35,686 bases of DNA from Acetobacter oeni (GTDB lineage Bacteria > Pseudomonadota > Alphaproteobacteria > Acetobacterales > Acetobacteraceae), in assembly GCF_011516825.1 (NCBI RefSeq), contig NZ_WOTA01000030.1, positions 1 to 35,686 on the forward strand. Direction: 5' to 3'. Of this stretch, positions 14,326-23,252 are shown piece by piece (position 1 is the stretch's first letter; the number at the start of each line of letters is the position of its first letter). The notes below the pieces were generated by a model. It ran no database searches and was not told the origin of the DNA. It worked only from the letters and a program-made list of their open reading frames with translations. The position numbers were made by a program, and so were the translations under genes.

Positions 14326-17300
14326 TCACTTGAACAAGGTTTCCGGAACTCCCGTTTCGTTTTCAGAAAAACTACCAAATTTGACAGCAAGAATAGGCAA
14401 AACAAACAGGTTAAGTATCATTGATGTCATGAGCCCTCCAAGAATGACAGCTGCCATAGGTCCTTCGATTTCCCGCCCAGGCGCATTCATATCAACAGCC
14501 AGAGGCGCCAGTCCAAGCGCCGTAACGAGCGATGTCATGAGTACGGGGACGACGCGGTCTCTGGCCCCCCGGAGCGCTGTTGTTACTCCCCATGTGAGAT
14601 GTTCCCGCTCGACCAAAGTCTCAAAATGCGAAATCATCATCACCGAATTCCGAAGCGTAATCCCGAATAGAGTAACGAAGCCGACTGTTGCCCCAAGAGT
14701 TAGCGTTGTGCCGGAAACAATGATTGCCAGAATGCCGCCGACAAATGCGAAGGGAAGATTGACGAGTATCAGAGCGAGATTGCGCCATCCTTGTGTGATT
14801 ATTGAGAGCAGAATCATGACCGCTATGGCAGCGAGCCCGGAATTTATAAACAGTTCCTTGCGTGATTGTGATTCAGCTTCCGCTGCGGATGTAAACTGAA
14901 CGTAGGTTCCAAGAGGCAGTTTGATATTTTTTGCTATAGCCGTGCGTGCGTCCTGAACGAAAGATTGAGCTGATCGTCCTGTAACATTTGCGGTGACAGT
15001 CTGTGTTCTCTGTGCTCCCAGATGTGACACCTGATAGCGACCGTTCGTCTCATATATGTCTGCGACAGCGCGGAGTGGTACGTAGTTTCCGTGAACAGTA
15101 TGCAGTGGCAGGAAGCCGACAGACGCAACATCATTACGACTTGCGTCATCAAGACGAACCATAACATTAAAAGCCGCAGAACGCTCGTATATCTGCCCCA
15201 CGGTTTCACCCTGCCAGGCTGTATGGATGGATCGGAGTACATCCGCCGACCGAAGCCCCCAGCGCTCCAGATCAGCAGGGCGTAGCCGAATAGCAAGTTC
15301 CGGAACACCAGGGGGTGCTTCTATCCGGACATCTGTTGCGCCATGTATCTGATGCAACATGCGGACAATATTATTTGCCTGGATATCCAATACATCCAGA
15401 TCATCGCCAATAATATTGATTGCCACAGCCGAAGACGAACCAGAAAGGGTTTCGTTTACGCGCATCGTCAAAAAACTACTGACAGAAAAACTGGCCCCAA
15501 CGAACCCGTCAAGCGCTTTGCGAACGCGGGCATCAATCTGTCGGGAAGCCTTCCCATCCACCTGATTCAAATCAACCTCAAACTCGCTGGTATGTGGTCC
15601 ATACGTGTCCTCATCCAGCGAGGCGCGTCCGACTCTCTGAGCAACCGAACGGATTTCGGGAAGCTGACGAAGTTTTTCTGTAACCTGTCTACCTAATTTC
15701 AGAGACTGTTCCAGGGAAGTCCCCGGAGCAGCCGTCATATGAATGATAAGGTGACCTTCCTTGAAATCAGGAATGAAATCGCTTTCAAGGAATGGAAGGG
15801 CCGCAAACCCTATCAAGGTGGTCAGGATCATCCCGCCTATAACAAATCGGGGATGGCGCATTAATCTGGCCAGAAGACGTTCATAAGCTCTGGCGGTCCA
15901 TCCTGCCAGGGGGGGCTCTCTCCGGGTTTCTCCAGGCGTCGCCAAGAGCCATGCGCAGAGTGCAGGTACAACGGTTACAGCAGCGGCAAGAGAAGCCATG
16001 ACCGCAAGAACATAAGCTGTTGCCAGTGGAGCAAACAGTCGTCCCGAAAGTCCGGGAAGGGCGATGACAGGCAAGAAAACGATAATGACAGCAAAGGTCG
16101 CGTAAACCACTGCACTGCGGACTTCAACGCATGCATCGAGTACGACGCGCGCTGTAGATGCGGGCTGGACCAGAAGCCGGTTTTCACGCAATCGGCGTGT
16201 AACATTTTCGACCCCGATCACGGCGTCATCCACGACCTCGCCGATGGCGATAGCAAGCCCCCCCAGGGTCATGGCATTCAAAGTAACCCCGAGTGTCTCC
16301 AGCAACGACAGGGCTATCAGAATAGCCAAAGGTATGGTGGCGCAACAGATTGCAGCGGTTCGCAGGTCAAAAAGGAAAAGAAAGATTACGGCAACCACCA
16401 GAAAACCGCCCAGAAGCAATGCTCGTGTGGCATTCCCCAATGCGGTCGTAATGAAATTGGCGGGTCGGAACAGGTCAGCATGCAATGTAATCCCCTGTCC
16501 CTGCAATTGCGGGCGGAAATCGGTAAGTGCCGCCTCGATTTCCCGGGTCACAGCCATCGTATTGGCACCGTACTGTTCCCATATATTAACCACAATGCCT
16601 GTTTTTCCCTCGATACTGGCCGCGCCGAAGGCGGGAATAGGGGCTTCAGTTACAGTGGCAATACTGCCCAGTGTGACAGCACCATTATCAGAGCGGACAA
16701 TCACAGTGCGGGCCAGACTTTCTGGCGTCAGGGCCTGACCGTCAGACTGAAGAACGACTCTTTGGTTCGGGGTATCAATAAAGCCGGCCCCCTGTATGCC
16801 AGTTGCTTCCTGGGCAGCCGCAAGGACGTCATCAAGTCCGATATGATGCAAGATGAGTTGGTCTGGATGTACCTGTATCTGGAGTGACCGACGCTCCCCG
16901 CCAAACACACTGACTCCAGCCACACCAGGCAACGCCAGCAGACGCGGCCTTAATGACCAGTCAGTAAGCGTGCGCAACTGCATGAGGGACTGTTGTTCCG
17001 ACGTCAGACCAATCACCAGTACCAGACCGGCGGATGAGGTCAGTGGCGTCATAGTCGGAGCATGAACACCGGCTGGCAATTGCTGTGCAACAACATTCAT
17101 TTGTTCCCCGACCAGTTGCCGGGCGCGATAAATATCGGTCGATGTCGCAAACAGGACGTTGACGACTGACAGTCCCTGAATCGAAGTCGATTGCACGCGC
17201 TGAATACCCGGGAGGCCGGTCAGGGCAATTTCCATTGGGCGACTAACCAATGTTTCGACCTGTTCCGGCGTAAAACCAGCGGCTTCGGTCTGGATCGTGA

Positions 17301-17460
17301 CCCGTGGCGGAATGAATTCCGGAAACACATCATAGCTGGCATGTCTCAAGCCATACAGGCCATAGAAGAACAACAGACATGCGGTTGCGATAACCACGCC
17401 CCGGAAGCGGATCGAAAACCCGATAATAGCTGCCTGAAGGCTGAAAGAACGTCCCGTCAT
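14326..17460 (-). CDS. RND heavy-metal efflux pump, inner-membrane subunit (CusA/CzcA family)
   Basis: This 1044-residue proton-driven antiporter spans the inner membrane as a trimer and exports metal ions through the adaptor and outer-membrane channel. It starts with the family's amphipathic FSIRFRGVVIA segment and first helix. The porter domain text includes DVFPEFIPPRVTIQTEAAG and GFTPEQVETLVSRPME, followed by helices 2-6, a second porter half and helices 7-12. The proton-relay signature in helix 4 reads AIGEVVDDAVIGVEN (A405-N419), with D411, D412 and E418. This AIGxxxDDAxxxVEN form differs from CzcA (DFGxxxDGAxxxVEN) and CusA (AIGxxxDAAxxxIEN), and from memory fits the little-studied HME5 group, so the metal is uncertain. 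The start ATG shares one base with the stop of the adaptor gene (TGATG). Codon use is more AT-rich than in 6.6-13.8 kb. Confidence 0.93.
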   Translation of the reverse strand: MTGRSFSLQAAIIGFSIRFRGVVIATACLLFFYGLYGLRHASYDVFPEFIPPRVTIQTEAAGFTPEQVETLVSRPMEIALTGLPGIQRVQSTSIQGLSVVNVLFATSTDIYRARQLVGEQMNVVAQQLPAGVHAPTMTPLTSSAGLVLVIGLTSEQQSLMQLRTLTDWSLRPRLLALPGVAGVSVFGGERRSLQIQVHPDQLILHHIGLDDVLAAAQEATGIQGAGFIDTPNQRVVLQSDGQALTPESLARTVIVRSDNGAVTLGSIATVTEAPIPAFGAASIEGKTGIVVNIWEQYGANTMAVTREIEAALTDFRPQLQGQGITLHADLFRPANFITTALGNATRALLLGGFLVVAVIFLFLFDLRTAAICCATIPLAILIALSLLETLGVTLNAMTLGGLAIAIGEVVDDAVIGVENVTRRLRENRLLVQPASTARVVLDACVEVRSAVVYATFAVIIVFLPVIALPGLSGRLFAPLATAYVLAVMASLAAAVTVVPALCAWLLATPGETRREPPLAGWTARAYERLLARLMRHPRFVIGGMILTTLIGFAALPFLESDFIPDFKEGHLIIHMTAAPGTSLEQSLKLGRQVTEKLRQLPEIRSVAQRVGRASLDEDTYGPHTSEFEVDLNQVDGKASRQIDARVRKALDGFVGASFSVSSFLTMRVNETLSGSSSAVAINIIGDDLDVLDIQANNIVRMLHQIHGATDVRIEAPPGVPELAIRLRPADLERWGLRSADVLRSIHTAWQGETVGQIYERSAAFNVMVRLDDASRNDVASVGFLPLHTVHGNYVPLRAVADIYETNGRYQVSHLGAQRTQTVTANVTGRSAQSFVQDARTAIAKNIKLPLGTYVQFTSAAEAESQSRKELFINSGLAAIAVMILLSIITQGWRNLALILVNLPFAFVGGILAIIVSGTTLTLGATVGFVTLFGITLRNSVMMISHFETLVEREHLTWGVTTALRGARDRVVPVLMTSLVTALGLAPLAVDMNAPGREIEGPMAAVILGGLMTSMILNLFVLPILAVKFGSFSENETGVPETLFK

Positions 17461-18494
17461 CAGTCGTCATCGTCTCCTGATTCAAGCTGAGCTCGGAATT
17501 CTTCAGACAGAAGTAATTGCGTACGCTCTACGACGATTTGCGTTTCGTGTGTGATTTGTCCTGGAGTATCTTGGATCAGGTAGCCACCTTCTCGGTCCGG
17601 CACGTCGGTCGTAAGGGGTAGGCGTGTAAATTTTCCGTGTCCGTTATCACGGTATATCCACGACTTACCTTGCAGCCAGATAATAGCTGATGCAGGTATC
17701 CGGATACCGGGACGTTCCTCTTCGGTAGGCAGGAGAACGGAAACATTCATGCCCGCGACAAGCTGACTTTCAGCCGACGCAAAATAGAAAAAGCTACGCC
17801 CCTGAATAGCAGGATCGGTCATGGTTACAGGAGACAAATAGTGGAGCATTGTCCCGTGTCCACCCGTGTTTCCATAATCGGTCACATCCGCCTGACTTGG
17901 TGGGGTTGGTAGATCCGTATCTGGTGGAAGGGTCACCTTGACCAAGACCACTTGTTGTTGAAGTAACTGTGTAATGAAAATTGTATTTTTTTCGGTAGCG
18001 TCAGATATGACCGAACCAAATTGCTGTCTGATAATATTAAGTGCGTTATTCACCCGGACCTGTTCTGCTTTTACCATAGCTGAGTTGGACTGAAATCTGG
18101 CTGTTGTCTCCTGGAATTGTTCCTGAGAGATATTCTGCCGGTCGCGATACAGTCCTTTGTCACGATCGAGTTTCGCACGGGCAAGCGTCTGCTGTGCCTG
18201 CATGCTCTCCAGCCGCGCTTTCATGTCAGCATAATCACTAACAAGAGTGATAAGTTGTGTTGCGTTCAGAACGTAACCATAGGCGGGAACCAACTTTCTC
18301 CAAGGCACGATGCTGGGTCGTGCAGAAGCGATGCCACTCTTCGTAACTGCTTCCGGGGAGACCGTCACGGTCGCCTCTGCGCCAAGAACCGAAACTGGTG
18401 GATCATCATCATCTGCAACAGCAATGTCCGCCACGTTTAGAACTAGGAAGACAGAAAGACCTACAAGAGGCAGCCAGAAGGCCCTCGCTTTCAT
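17460..18494 (-). CDS. Periplasmic adaptor (membrane fusion protein) of the RND pump
   Basis: This 344-residue protein has an N-terminal membrane/signal segment (FWLPLVGLSVFLVLNVADIAVA). The barrel-sandwich half GYVLNATQLITLVSDYADMKARLESM leads into a coiled-coil arm (KLDRDKGLYRDRQNISQEQFQETTARF). The second half has IPASAIIWLQGKSWIYRD, the usual MFP beta-barrel text, and an acidic tail GDDDD. It bridges the RND subunit and the outer-membrane channel. It is shorter than CusB (about 407) and has no obvious Met or His metal-binding N-terminus, apart from DDDDPP just after the signal. It overlaps the outer-membrane factor gene by 4 nt (ATGA) and the RND gene by 1 nt, so the three are translationally coupled. 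Confidence 0.88.
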   Translation of the reverse strand: MKARAFWLPLVGLSVFLVLNVADIAVADDDDPPVSVLGAEATVTVSPEAVTKSGIASARPSIVPWRKLVPAYGYVLNATQLITLVSDYADMKARLESMQAQQTLARAKLDRDKGLYRDRQNISQEQFQETTARFQSNSAMVKAEQVRVNNALNIIRQQFGSVISDATEKNTIFITQLLQQQVVLVKVTLPPDTDLPTPPSQADVTDYGNTGGHGTMLHYLSPVTMTDPAIQGRSFFYFASAESQLVAGMNVSVLLPTEEERPGIRIPASAIIWLQGKSWIYRDNGHGKFTRLPLTTDVPDREGGYLIQDTPGQITHETQIVVERTQLLLSEEFRAQLESGDDDD

Positions 18495-19933
18495 GGTGAG
18501 TTCCTTTGGTTATTTTCAAGCAGGCCGGAAACCTGCGCGGCACTGGTGTGATCAAAAATGGGCTGCTGCATGCCATCTTCGATCTGACCTATGGCTTGCC
18601 GTTGCTGAATTTCTGCTTCAAGAAGAGCGGTCTCTGCTTGAATCTGCTCTATATGAGTCATAACCATCGTTGGTCGGTCGATTGCGCCTGACTGAAGGCG
18701 GTGCTGCATCTGGTTCAGCCTTACCCGTACGGTTTTGGCAAGTTCATCCGCCTGTAGCAGAATTGATGTCGTGCCGCGGTAATTGGCCGTAGCCTGCGAG
18801 ATGGACTTAAACACCGTGTTCTCTGCACGCCGGAGACGAGCCGCCGCCTCATGCTCCTGCCCAACAGCTTCAGCTATGGGGCCTTCGTTCTGATTGAAAA
18901 TCGGAATTTGCAGAGAGGGATTTACCTCAAAGCGATTTGAAATATCCCAGTTATAGGCGGGACTGATGGTGACATCGGGATAGCGTCGGGAAACTTCGAC
19001 CCGTAGAGCCTGTCGGGCGGCGTCATAAGACGCAAGAAGTTCCCGCAGATCCGCGCGTTGCATTACGGCTTGGTATCTCATGTCCTGTGAATCGCGGTAT
19101 TCCATGAGGTCGGGACAGACATCAAATGCTTTTGTATCAAGAGCAATGGAATCAAGTGCTTCGGCAGGAACCCCGATTGCTCCTGCCAGAGCTGCCTTAC
19201 GGACGGCATACTCGCGCCGCAGATCACTGACAGACAACTCGGCATGGATCATTTCCGTCCGTACCTGCGATATTTCGAGAGCGGATGCTCGCCCCTGATC
19301 AAAACGTGCCTGTTCCAGGGTAAAGAGTTCGCGTTTAGCTGCCGCAGTCTCTTCCACAAGCTTGAGGCGCCCGGATACAGCCCAGACGCCGAGAAGAGCA
19401 GACCGCGTGTCGCTGCGTAGTTTCCATGCAGTATTGATGACTTCCCATTGCGCGACGGCAGCCCGATATCTGGCTTCTTTGATACGGTGATAACGCCTGC
19501 CGAAAAATTCGATCAGTATTGACGCGCCGTAGCCGACGTAATGAGCCGATGGGCCACCCAGCACCGTGAAACTGGGATTGGGCAGTTGACCGGCTGTCTT
19601 GATTCCAGCGCGAGCCGTTTCCAGTTCAGCTTTAGCTACAAGGATATCGGGATGAAAATACAAGGTAGCAAGCGTCAGGCGAGTGATGCCCCATGCGTTT
19701 TCCTGACTCGATACGTTTGGTCCGAGAACTTTTGTAATGAATTCTTGCAATCCGGCATCCGTAAATTGACGGCTGGAAAATTTCTGGACATCTGATTCCG
19801 GCGAAATATTTGAGTGATCACTATTTGTACAGCCACAGAGCAGGGGAAAAATCAGGAGAATGAATGCCGCATTATAGCGTGTGCGTCTCCTTACCTGCTT
19901 AATATATTCTAGAGTATTATATGATTTATACAT
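18491..19933 (-). CDS. Outer-membrane efflux channel lipoprotein (CzcC/CusC/TolC family)
   Basis: The 480-residue protein has a hydrophobic signal AAFILLIFPLLCGC ending in a lipobox-like Cys35, so it is probably lipid-anchored. The two OEP repeats of the family follow: LAKAELETARAGIKTAGQLPNPS-like text (ILVAKAELETARAGIKTAGQ) then NPSFTVLGG, and later QALRVEVSRRYPDVTISPAY and IPIFNQNEGPIAEA, which are standard TolC-superfamily segments. It forms the trimeric exit duct of the tripartite pump. The start overlaps the 3' end of the upstream CDF gene by 8 nt, showing a single transcript. The first ~20 residues before the signal are unusually long and polar, and a downstream non-ATG start is possible. 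Confidence 0.9.
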   Translation of the reverse strand: MYKSYNTLEYIKQVRRRTRYNAAFILLIFPLLCGCTNSDHSNISPESDVQKFSSRQFTDAGLQEFITKVLGPNVSSQENAWGITRLTLATLYFHPDILVAKAELETARAGIKTAGQLPNPSFTVLGGPSAHYVGYGASILIEFFGRRYHRIKEARYRAAVAQWEVINTAWKLRSDTRSALLGVWAVSGRLKLVEETAAAKRELFTLEQARFDQGRASALEISQVRTEMIHAELSVSDLRREYAVRKAALAGAIGVPAEALDSIALDTKAFDVCPDLMEYRDSQDMRYQAVMQRADLRELLASYDAARQALRVEVSRRYPDVTISPAYNWDISNRFEVNPSLQIPIFNQNEGPIAEAVGQEHEAAARLRRAENTVFKSISQATANYRGTTSILLQADELAKTVRVRLNQMQHRLQSGAIDRPTMVMTHIEQIQAETALLEAEIQQRQAIGQIEDGMQQPIFDHTSAAQVSGLLENNQRNSP

Positions 19934-20576
19934 TGATATGTCGTGATATATCTGATTTGTTATCTGTTAGTTCTACTCTCGATTGTCGCATAATCTGCAC
20001 ACCTCCACTAATACCAAGCATCGCAAGGATGGCAGCTACCGCAATATCCGGCCACGCAGAACGAGTGCCAAACACGCCCAGAGCTGCCAGCACAACGGCA
20101 ACATTTCCGATCGCATCATTACGAGAGCAGATCCATACAGAACGGCGGTTGGCATCACCTTTCCGGTGTGTCCATAATATGAGGGCACAGGCCAGATTGA
20201 CCGCGAGGGCAAGCAGACCAATGCCGCCCATTGCGTCTGGGTGAGGCGGATGGTTGCTGTTCATTACTATCCACCCAGCATTGGCCATTACCCATAGCCC
20301 AGCCATGAACAGGGTCAGGCCTTTCAGAAAGGCCGCGCCAGCTCGCCATCGCAATGCCATTCCGGCAACACTGAGGCTTATTGCGTAGTTGGCGCTGTCG
20401 CCAAGGAAATCAATCGCGTCCGCCTGTACGGATGCAGATCCAACCGACACGCCAGCCCCAGCTTCAACGGCAAACATGCTGGCATTGAGAAAAAGCGCGA
20501 TCAGGAGCGCTCTCCGCCATGATTTATTGATTGGTAGCGGCGTATCTGTGCATCCACCACAGCATCCTCCTGCCAT
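19926..20576 (-). CDS. Short CDF-family cation efflux protein with Cys-rich N-terminus
   Basis: A 216-residue, six-helix cation diffusion facilitator moving divalent metal from cytoplasm to periplasm. The N-terminus MAGGCCGGCTD carries three Cys. Transport-site residues lie in ADAIDFLGDSANYAISL (D53 and D60) and SRNDAIGNVAVV (D154, N158). The usual C-terminal cytoplasmic ferredoxin-like domain is absent, so this is the short class often paired with MerR regulators. I chose ATG 20576 because GGGAGG lies 6 nt upstream; an in-frame ATG at 20627 is inside the MerR operator and would not be transcribed. First gene of the efflux operon CDF, OMF, MFP, RND. Confidence 0.85.
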   Translation of the reverse strand: MAGGCCGGCTDTPLPINKSWRRALLIALFLNASMFAVEAGAGVSVGSASVQADAIDFLGDSANYAISLSVAGMALRWRAGAAFLKGLTLFMAGLWVMANAGWIVMNSNHPPHPDAMGGIGLLALAVNLACALILWTHRKGDANRRSVWICSRNDAIGNVAVVLAALGVFGTRSAWPDIAVAAILAMLGISGGVQIMRQSRVELTDNKSDISRHINV

Positions 20577-20582
20577 CCAGCG

Positions 20583-20588
20583 CCTCCC
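20583..20588 (-). promoter_or_regulatory. Shine-Dalgarno that fixes the CDF start
   Basis: GGGAGG on the minus strand ends 6 nt before the ATG at 20576-20574. It is the only good ribosome site in the leader and decides between the two possible starts. Confidence 0.75.
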
Positions 20589-20606
20589 TGACGAATCATC
20601 TGTTTT

Positions 20607-20639
20607 AATGTATGCTCCCTGTAGCAACTACAGGGTCAA
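20607..20639 (-). promoter_or_regulatory. MerR-type operator/promoter of the metal-efflux operon
   Basis: The dyad CCCTGTAG-CAA-CTACAGGG (20617-20635) is a perfect 8+3+8 palindrome. On the minus strand it is preceded by TTGACC (20639-20634) as -35 and followed by TACATT (20612-20607) as -10, with a spacer of about 19-21 bp. An over-long spacer filled by a dyad is the hallmark of MerR-activated promoters, where metal-bound regulator untwists the DNA. The site is centred between the divergent CDF and merR-like genes, so the regulator probably also controls itself. Confidence 0.85.
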
Positions 20640-20649
20640 GAGGCAGGGA

Positions 20650-21048
20650 ATGCGATCGATTGGTGCCTTGGGGAAGGCGACGAATACCAAAGTCGAGACG
20701 ATCCGCTATTACGAACGGATCGGTCTTCTGGCTCCGCCACAGCGGACCGATGGCAATTATCGCACTTATGATGATGAGGCACTCGCGAGACTGTCTTTTA
20801 TTCGTCGATCTCGGGATCTGGGTTTTTCATTAGACCAGGTAAGAGCTCTATTATCCCTAACGGATCAGGGAACCCAGGATTGTAAGACAGTTGATAGAAT
20901 TGCTCGTGACCATATGGCAGAAATTGAGCGCAAAATTGCGGATCTCATCGCATTGCGCCATGAACTTTCTACGATGATAGAATCATGCGGGGGAGGTAAT
21001 ATTTCAGAATGCCGAATTATTGAAGCACTTTCTCCGTTTGATAATTAG
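20650..21048 (+). CDS. MerR-family metal-responsive regulator (CadR/ZntR-like)
   Basis: The 132-residue protein starts MRSIGALGKATNTKVETIRYYERIGLL, the winged-helix MerR text, followed by RTDGNYRTYDDEALARLSFIRRSRDLGFSL. A long dimerisation helix follows, then a C-terminal metal loop. Cys78 (at the start of the dimer helix), Cys113 and Cys121 (in ESCGGGNISECRII) are at the positions that bind divalent metals in ZntR, CadR and PbrR. It therefore probably senses Zn, Cd, Pb or Co rather than Cu(I), for which two close Cys alone are used. It is divergent from the efflux operon and shares its operator. An upstream in-frame ATG at 20389 is rejected because it runs through the CDF gene and operator; AGAGG lies just ahead of ATG 20650. 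Confidence 0.92.
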   Translation: MRSIGALGKATNTKVETIRYYERIGLLAPPQRTDGNYRTYDDEALARLSFIRRSRDLGFSLDQVRALLSLTDQGTQDCKTVDRIARDHMAEIERKIADLIALRHELSTMIESCGGGNISECRIIEALSPFDN

Positions 21049-21237
21049 TTCTCCTGACTTTTTTCGCAGCCAGTCGATTCTGCATTTGACGGAAGATTAC
21101 CCGAAATAGTTATGCGGCCTCATCCTCACGTGTCAGAATCTGAAAAATCCTCATGGAAAATTCAAGGACTATACGTGCTCCCATGGTGGCAGTTTATGAT
21201 CAGGCCAGTTCTGAAGCAGACATTCGGCTTCCCCCCC

Positions 21238-22152
21238 TTATACGACGAAATCGTTCACCACCTGCCGGGCGTAATGCGCCGGCGGCATCCCCACATGCCT
21301 GGCAAACGCCACACTGAATGAACTCGCGGAACGATACCCGACCCGGACTGCCACTTCAGCGACAGTACTGTCGCCTCGTCGCAGATGCTCCCTGGCGAGT
21401 GCCATTCGCCAGTGCAGAAGATAGGCCATTGGTGACACTCCCACCGCCCGGCTGAACTGAGCAAAGAACGACGATCTTGAAAGGCCAGCCTCCCGCGCCA
21501 GTTCATTGATGGTCCAGTTCCGGCCGGGCGACTGATGCATCCGCCGGATCGCAATAGCCAGCCGTTCGTCCGTAAGCCCGCGCAGCAAACCAGGGGAAAC
21601 CCCGATCTCCGCAGAGGACCGGAACGCTTCGATCAGCATGACTTCCAACAGATGCGCCAACACGACATTCTGAGCCGGCTTGCCTGCCCGCGCTTCCTCA
21701 CCCAGAAGCGCCACCAGGGTCGCCAGCCTCTGTTCGCCCTTCACATGGACGACGTCCGGCATCAGCGAGAGCAAGAGTGCCGCATCGGGAGACGCGAAAG
21801 TGCATTGCCCCACGAGAGTTCGGACGTTCGCTGACTGGCCCGATGTGCCGAGCCAGTATTCCCCGTTGGCAAGGCGATTGGGTTCGGACAGTTTCATGTC
21901 CTCGACACCCGGATGCAGGCTGTTCATCGTGAAATTTTCCGCAGCTGGCATCAACACAAAATCATTCAGACCGAGTGTAAGCGCCTCATGGCCATCAACC
22001 TGCAGGCGGCAGCCGCCTGTCACCACCGCACAATAGAACAGATGTCCATCGCTTTCCTTGCGTAGCCGCCACGGACCTGCGCCGCTGGCAATCTTGGTGA
22101 AGGTAATTCGAGGCCGGAGCAGGGATACGATCTCCCCAAGTGGATCAGACAT
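21238..22152 (-). CDS. AraC-family transcriptional regulator (cupin-type sensor)
   Basis: The 304-residue protein has an N-terminal cupin_6-like sensor half (FYCAVVTGGCRLQVDGHEALTLGLNDFVLMPA). The C-terminal double HTH reads INELAREAGLSRSSFFAQFSRAVGVSPMAYLLHWRM then VAEVAVRVGYRSASSFSVAFARHVGMPPAHYAR, the AraC/XylS signature. It is divergent from the SDR gene at 22249 with a 96-bp shared promoter region, so that gene is the likely target. Inducer unknown, though this subfamily is often paired with short-chain dehydrogenases and reacts to small aldehydes or stress compounds. Confidence 0.92.
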   Translation of the reverse strand: MSDPLGEIVSLLRPRITFTKIASGAGPWRLRKESDGHLFYCAVVTGGCRLQVDGHEALTLGLNDFVLMPAAENFTMNSLHPGVEDMKLSEPNRLANGEYWLGTSGQSANVRTLVGQCTFASPDAALLLSLMPDVVHVKGEQRLATLVALLGEEARAGKPAQNVVLAHLLEVMLIEAFRSSAEIGVSPGLLRGLTDERLAIAIRRMHQSPGRNWTINELAREAGLSRSSFFAQFSRAVGVSPMAYLLHWRMALAREHLRRGDSTVAEVAVRVGYRSASSFSVAFARHVGMPPAHYARQVVNDFVV

Positions 22153-22248
22153 AACATGGACTCATTCGAAAGAAATATCGACCTGGAACTATATATCGTC
22201 CTTATTCGTTGATCTATCCTTCACGCTTATTCATCGACAGAGGCCATC

Positions 22249-23001
22249 ATGAAATCCATTCTGATAACCGGTTGTTCGTCAGGTTTTGGCCTGGAGACGG
22301 CAAAGCACTTTCTGGATCGTGGCTGGCGGGTGATCGCCACCATGCGCACCCCGCATGAGGATATTCTTCCCGCGGCACCCAATCTGGAAGTCCTGCAACT
22401 GGACGTGACCGACCCGGCAAGCATCGCTCGTGCGATTGCCGCTGCAGGCGAGATCGACGTTCTGGTCAATAATGCCGGGATCGGCTGGCTGAATGCCGTT
22501 GAAGGCACATCCATCGAGACGGTACGGCGGATTTTCGAAACCAACACTTTCGGCACGATTGCCATGATTCAAGCCATTCTGCCGCAATTTCGTGAGCGTC
22601 GATCCGGCACCATCGTCAATGTGACTTCCAGCGTGACATTGCGCTCTCTGCCGCTGCTGTCTGTCTATACTGCCAGCAAGGCGGCGGTGAATGCCTTCAC
22701 TGAATCCTTTGCGCTGGAGATTGAGCCTTTCAACATCAAGGTGAAACTCGTGCTTCCAGGCCTGGCGCCCGATACCCGTTTTGGTGAGAATGCCCGAGCC
22801 CTGGCACCGGGCGCTCTGGACTTCCCGGCCCCCTACATGCCGCTGGGGCAGGCCGTGATTGCGGGCCTTATGGGCCATCATGACGAAATCACCCGATCGT
22901 CGGACGTTGCGGAAGCAATCTGGCAGGCCGCAACGGACGATAATGCACCAGCCCGGATTTACGCAGGTGCCGATGCCATCACATGGTCAAAACAGGCCTG
23001 A
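22249..23001 (+). CDS. Short-chain dehydrogenase/reductase (classical SDR)
   Basis: A 250-residue NAD(P)-dependent oxidoreductase. It shows the Rossmann glycine motif TGCSSGFG (8-15), DVTD, the NNAGIG motif, the catalytic Ser in VTSSVTLRS and the YTASK active-site pair (Tyr, Lys). A following LVLPGLAPDTRF segment lines the substrate pocket. An Arg in VIATMRTP after the second strand suggests NADP preference. The ribosome site is AGAGG just before the ATG. It is paired with the divergent AraC-type gene. Substrate cannot be predicted. Confidence 0.93.
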   Translation: MKSILITGCSSGFGLETAKHFLDRGWRVIATMRTPHEDILPAAPNLEVLQLDVTDPASIARAIAAAGEIDVLVNNAGIGWLNAVEGTSIETVRRIFETNTFGTIAMIQAILPQFRERRSGTIVNVTSSVTLRSLPLLSVYTASKAAVNAFTESFALEIEPFNIKVKLVLPGLAPDTRFGENARALAPGALDFPAPYMPLGQAVIAGLMGHHDEITRSSDVAEAIWQAATDDNAPARIYAGADAITWSKQA

Positions 23002-23252
23002 TACCCGGAACTTCGATCCCGTCCGTTCCGTCCCGGAGTGGACGGACAGTTTGAAACCGGAAAACGCGCAGGCCACTTCAGGTTGGGTATCCCAATTTAG
23101 TCGACCGGCAGATGGGGTGGATCATACGAATGTCTGTTTTGTTTTCGCAAAGAACACGAAAGGACATTTCGCTCTCCGGCCATATAAGCGTGTCCAATAA
23201 TCGATAGTGGCTGAAGCAGACTTCCGGGTTTCTGACAAGGATGACGGCGGGG

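Noticed and set aside
13901..14329. 142-residue minus-strand open frame at the island border
   Set aside because: No domain or ribosome site is recognisable, and its sequence spans the CGGACATA repeats, so it is treated as non-coding.
20577..20627. N-terminal extension of the CDF protein from ATG 20627
   Set aside because: It starts inside the MerR operator; GGGAGG before ATG 20576 fits far better.
23021..23047. Terminator after the SDR gene
   Set aside because: GTCCGT and ACGGAC pair for only 6 bp with a 15-nt loop and no T-run follows.
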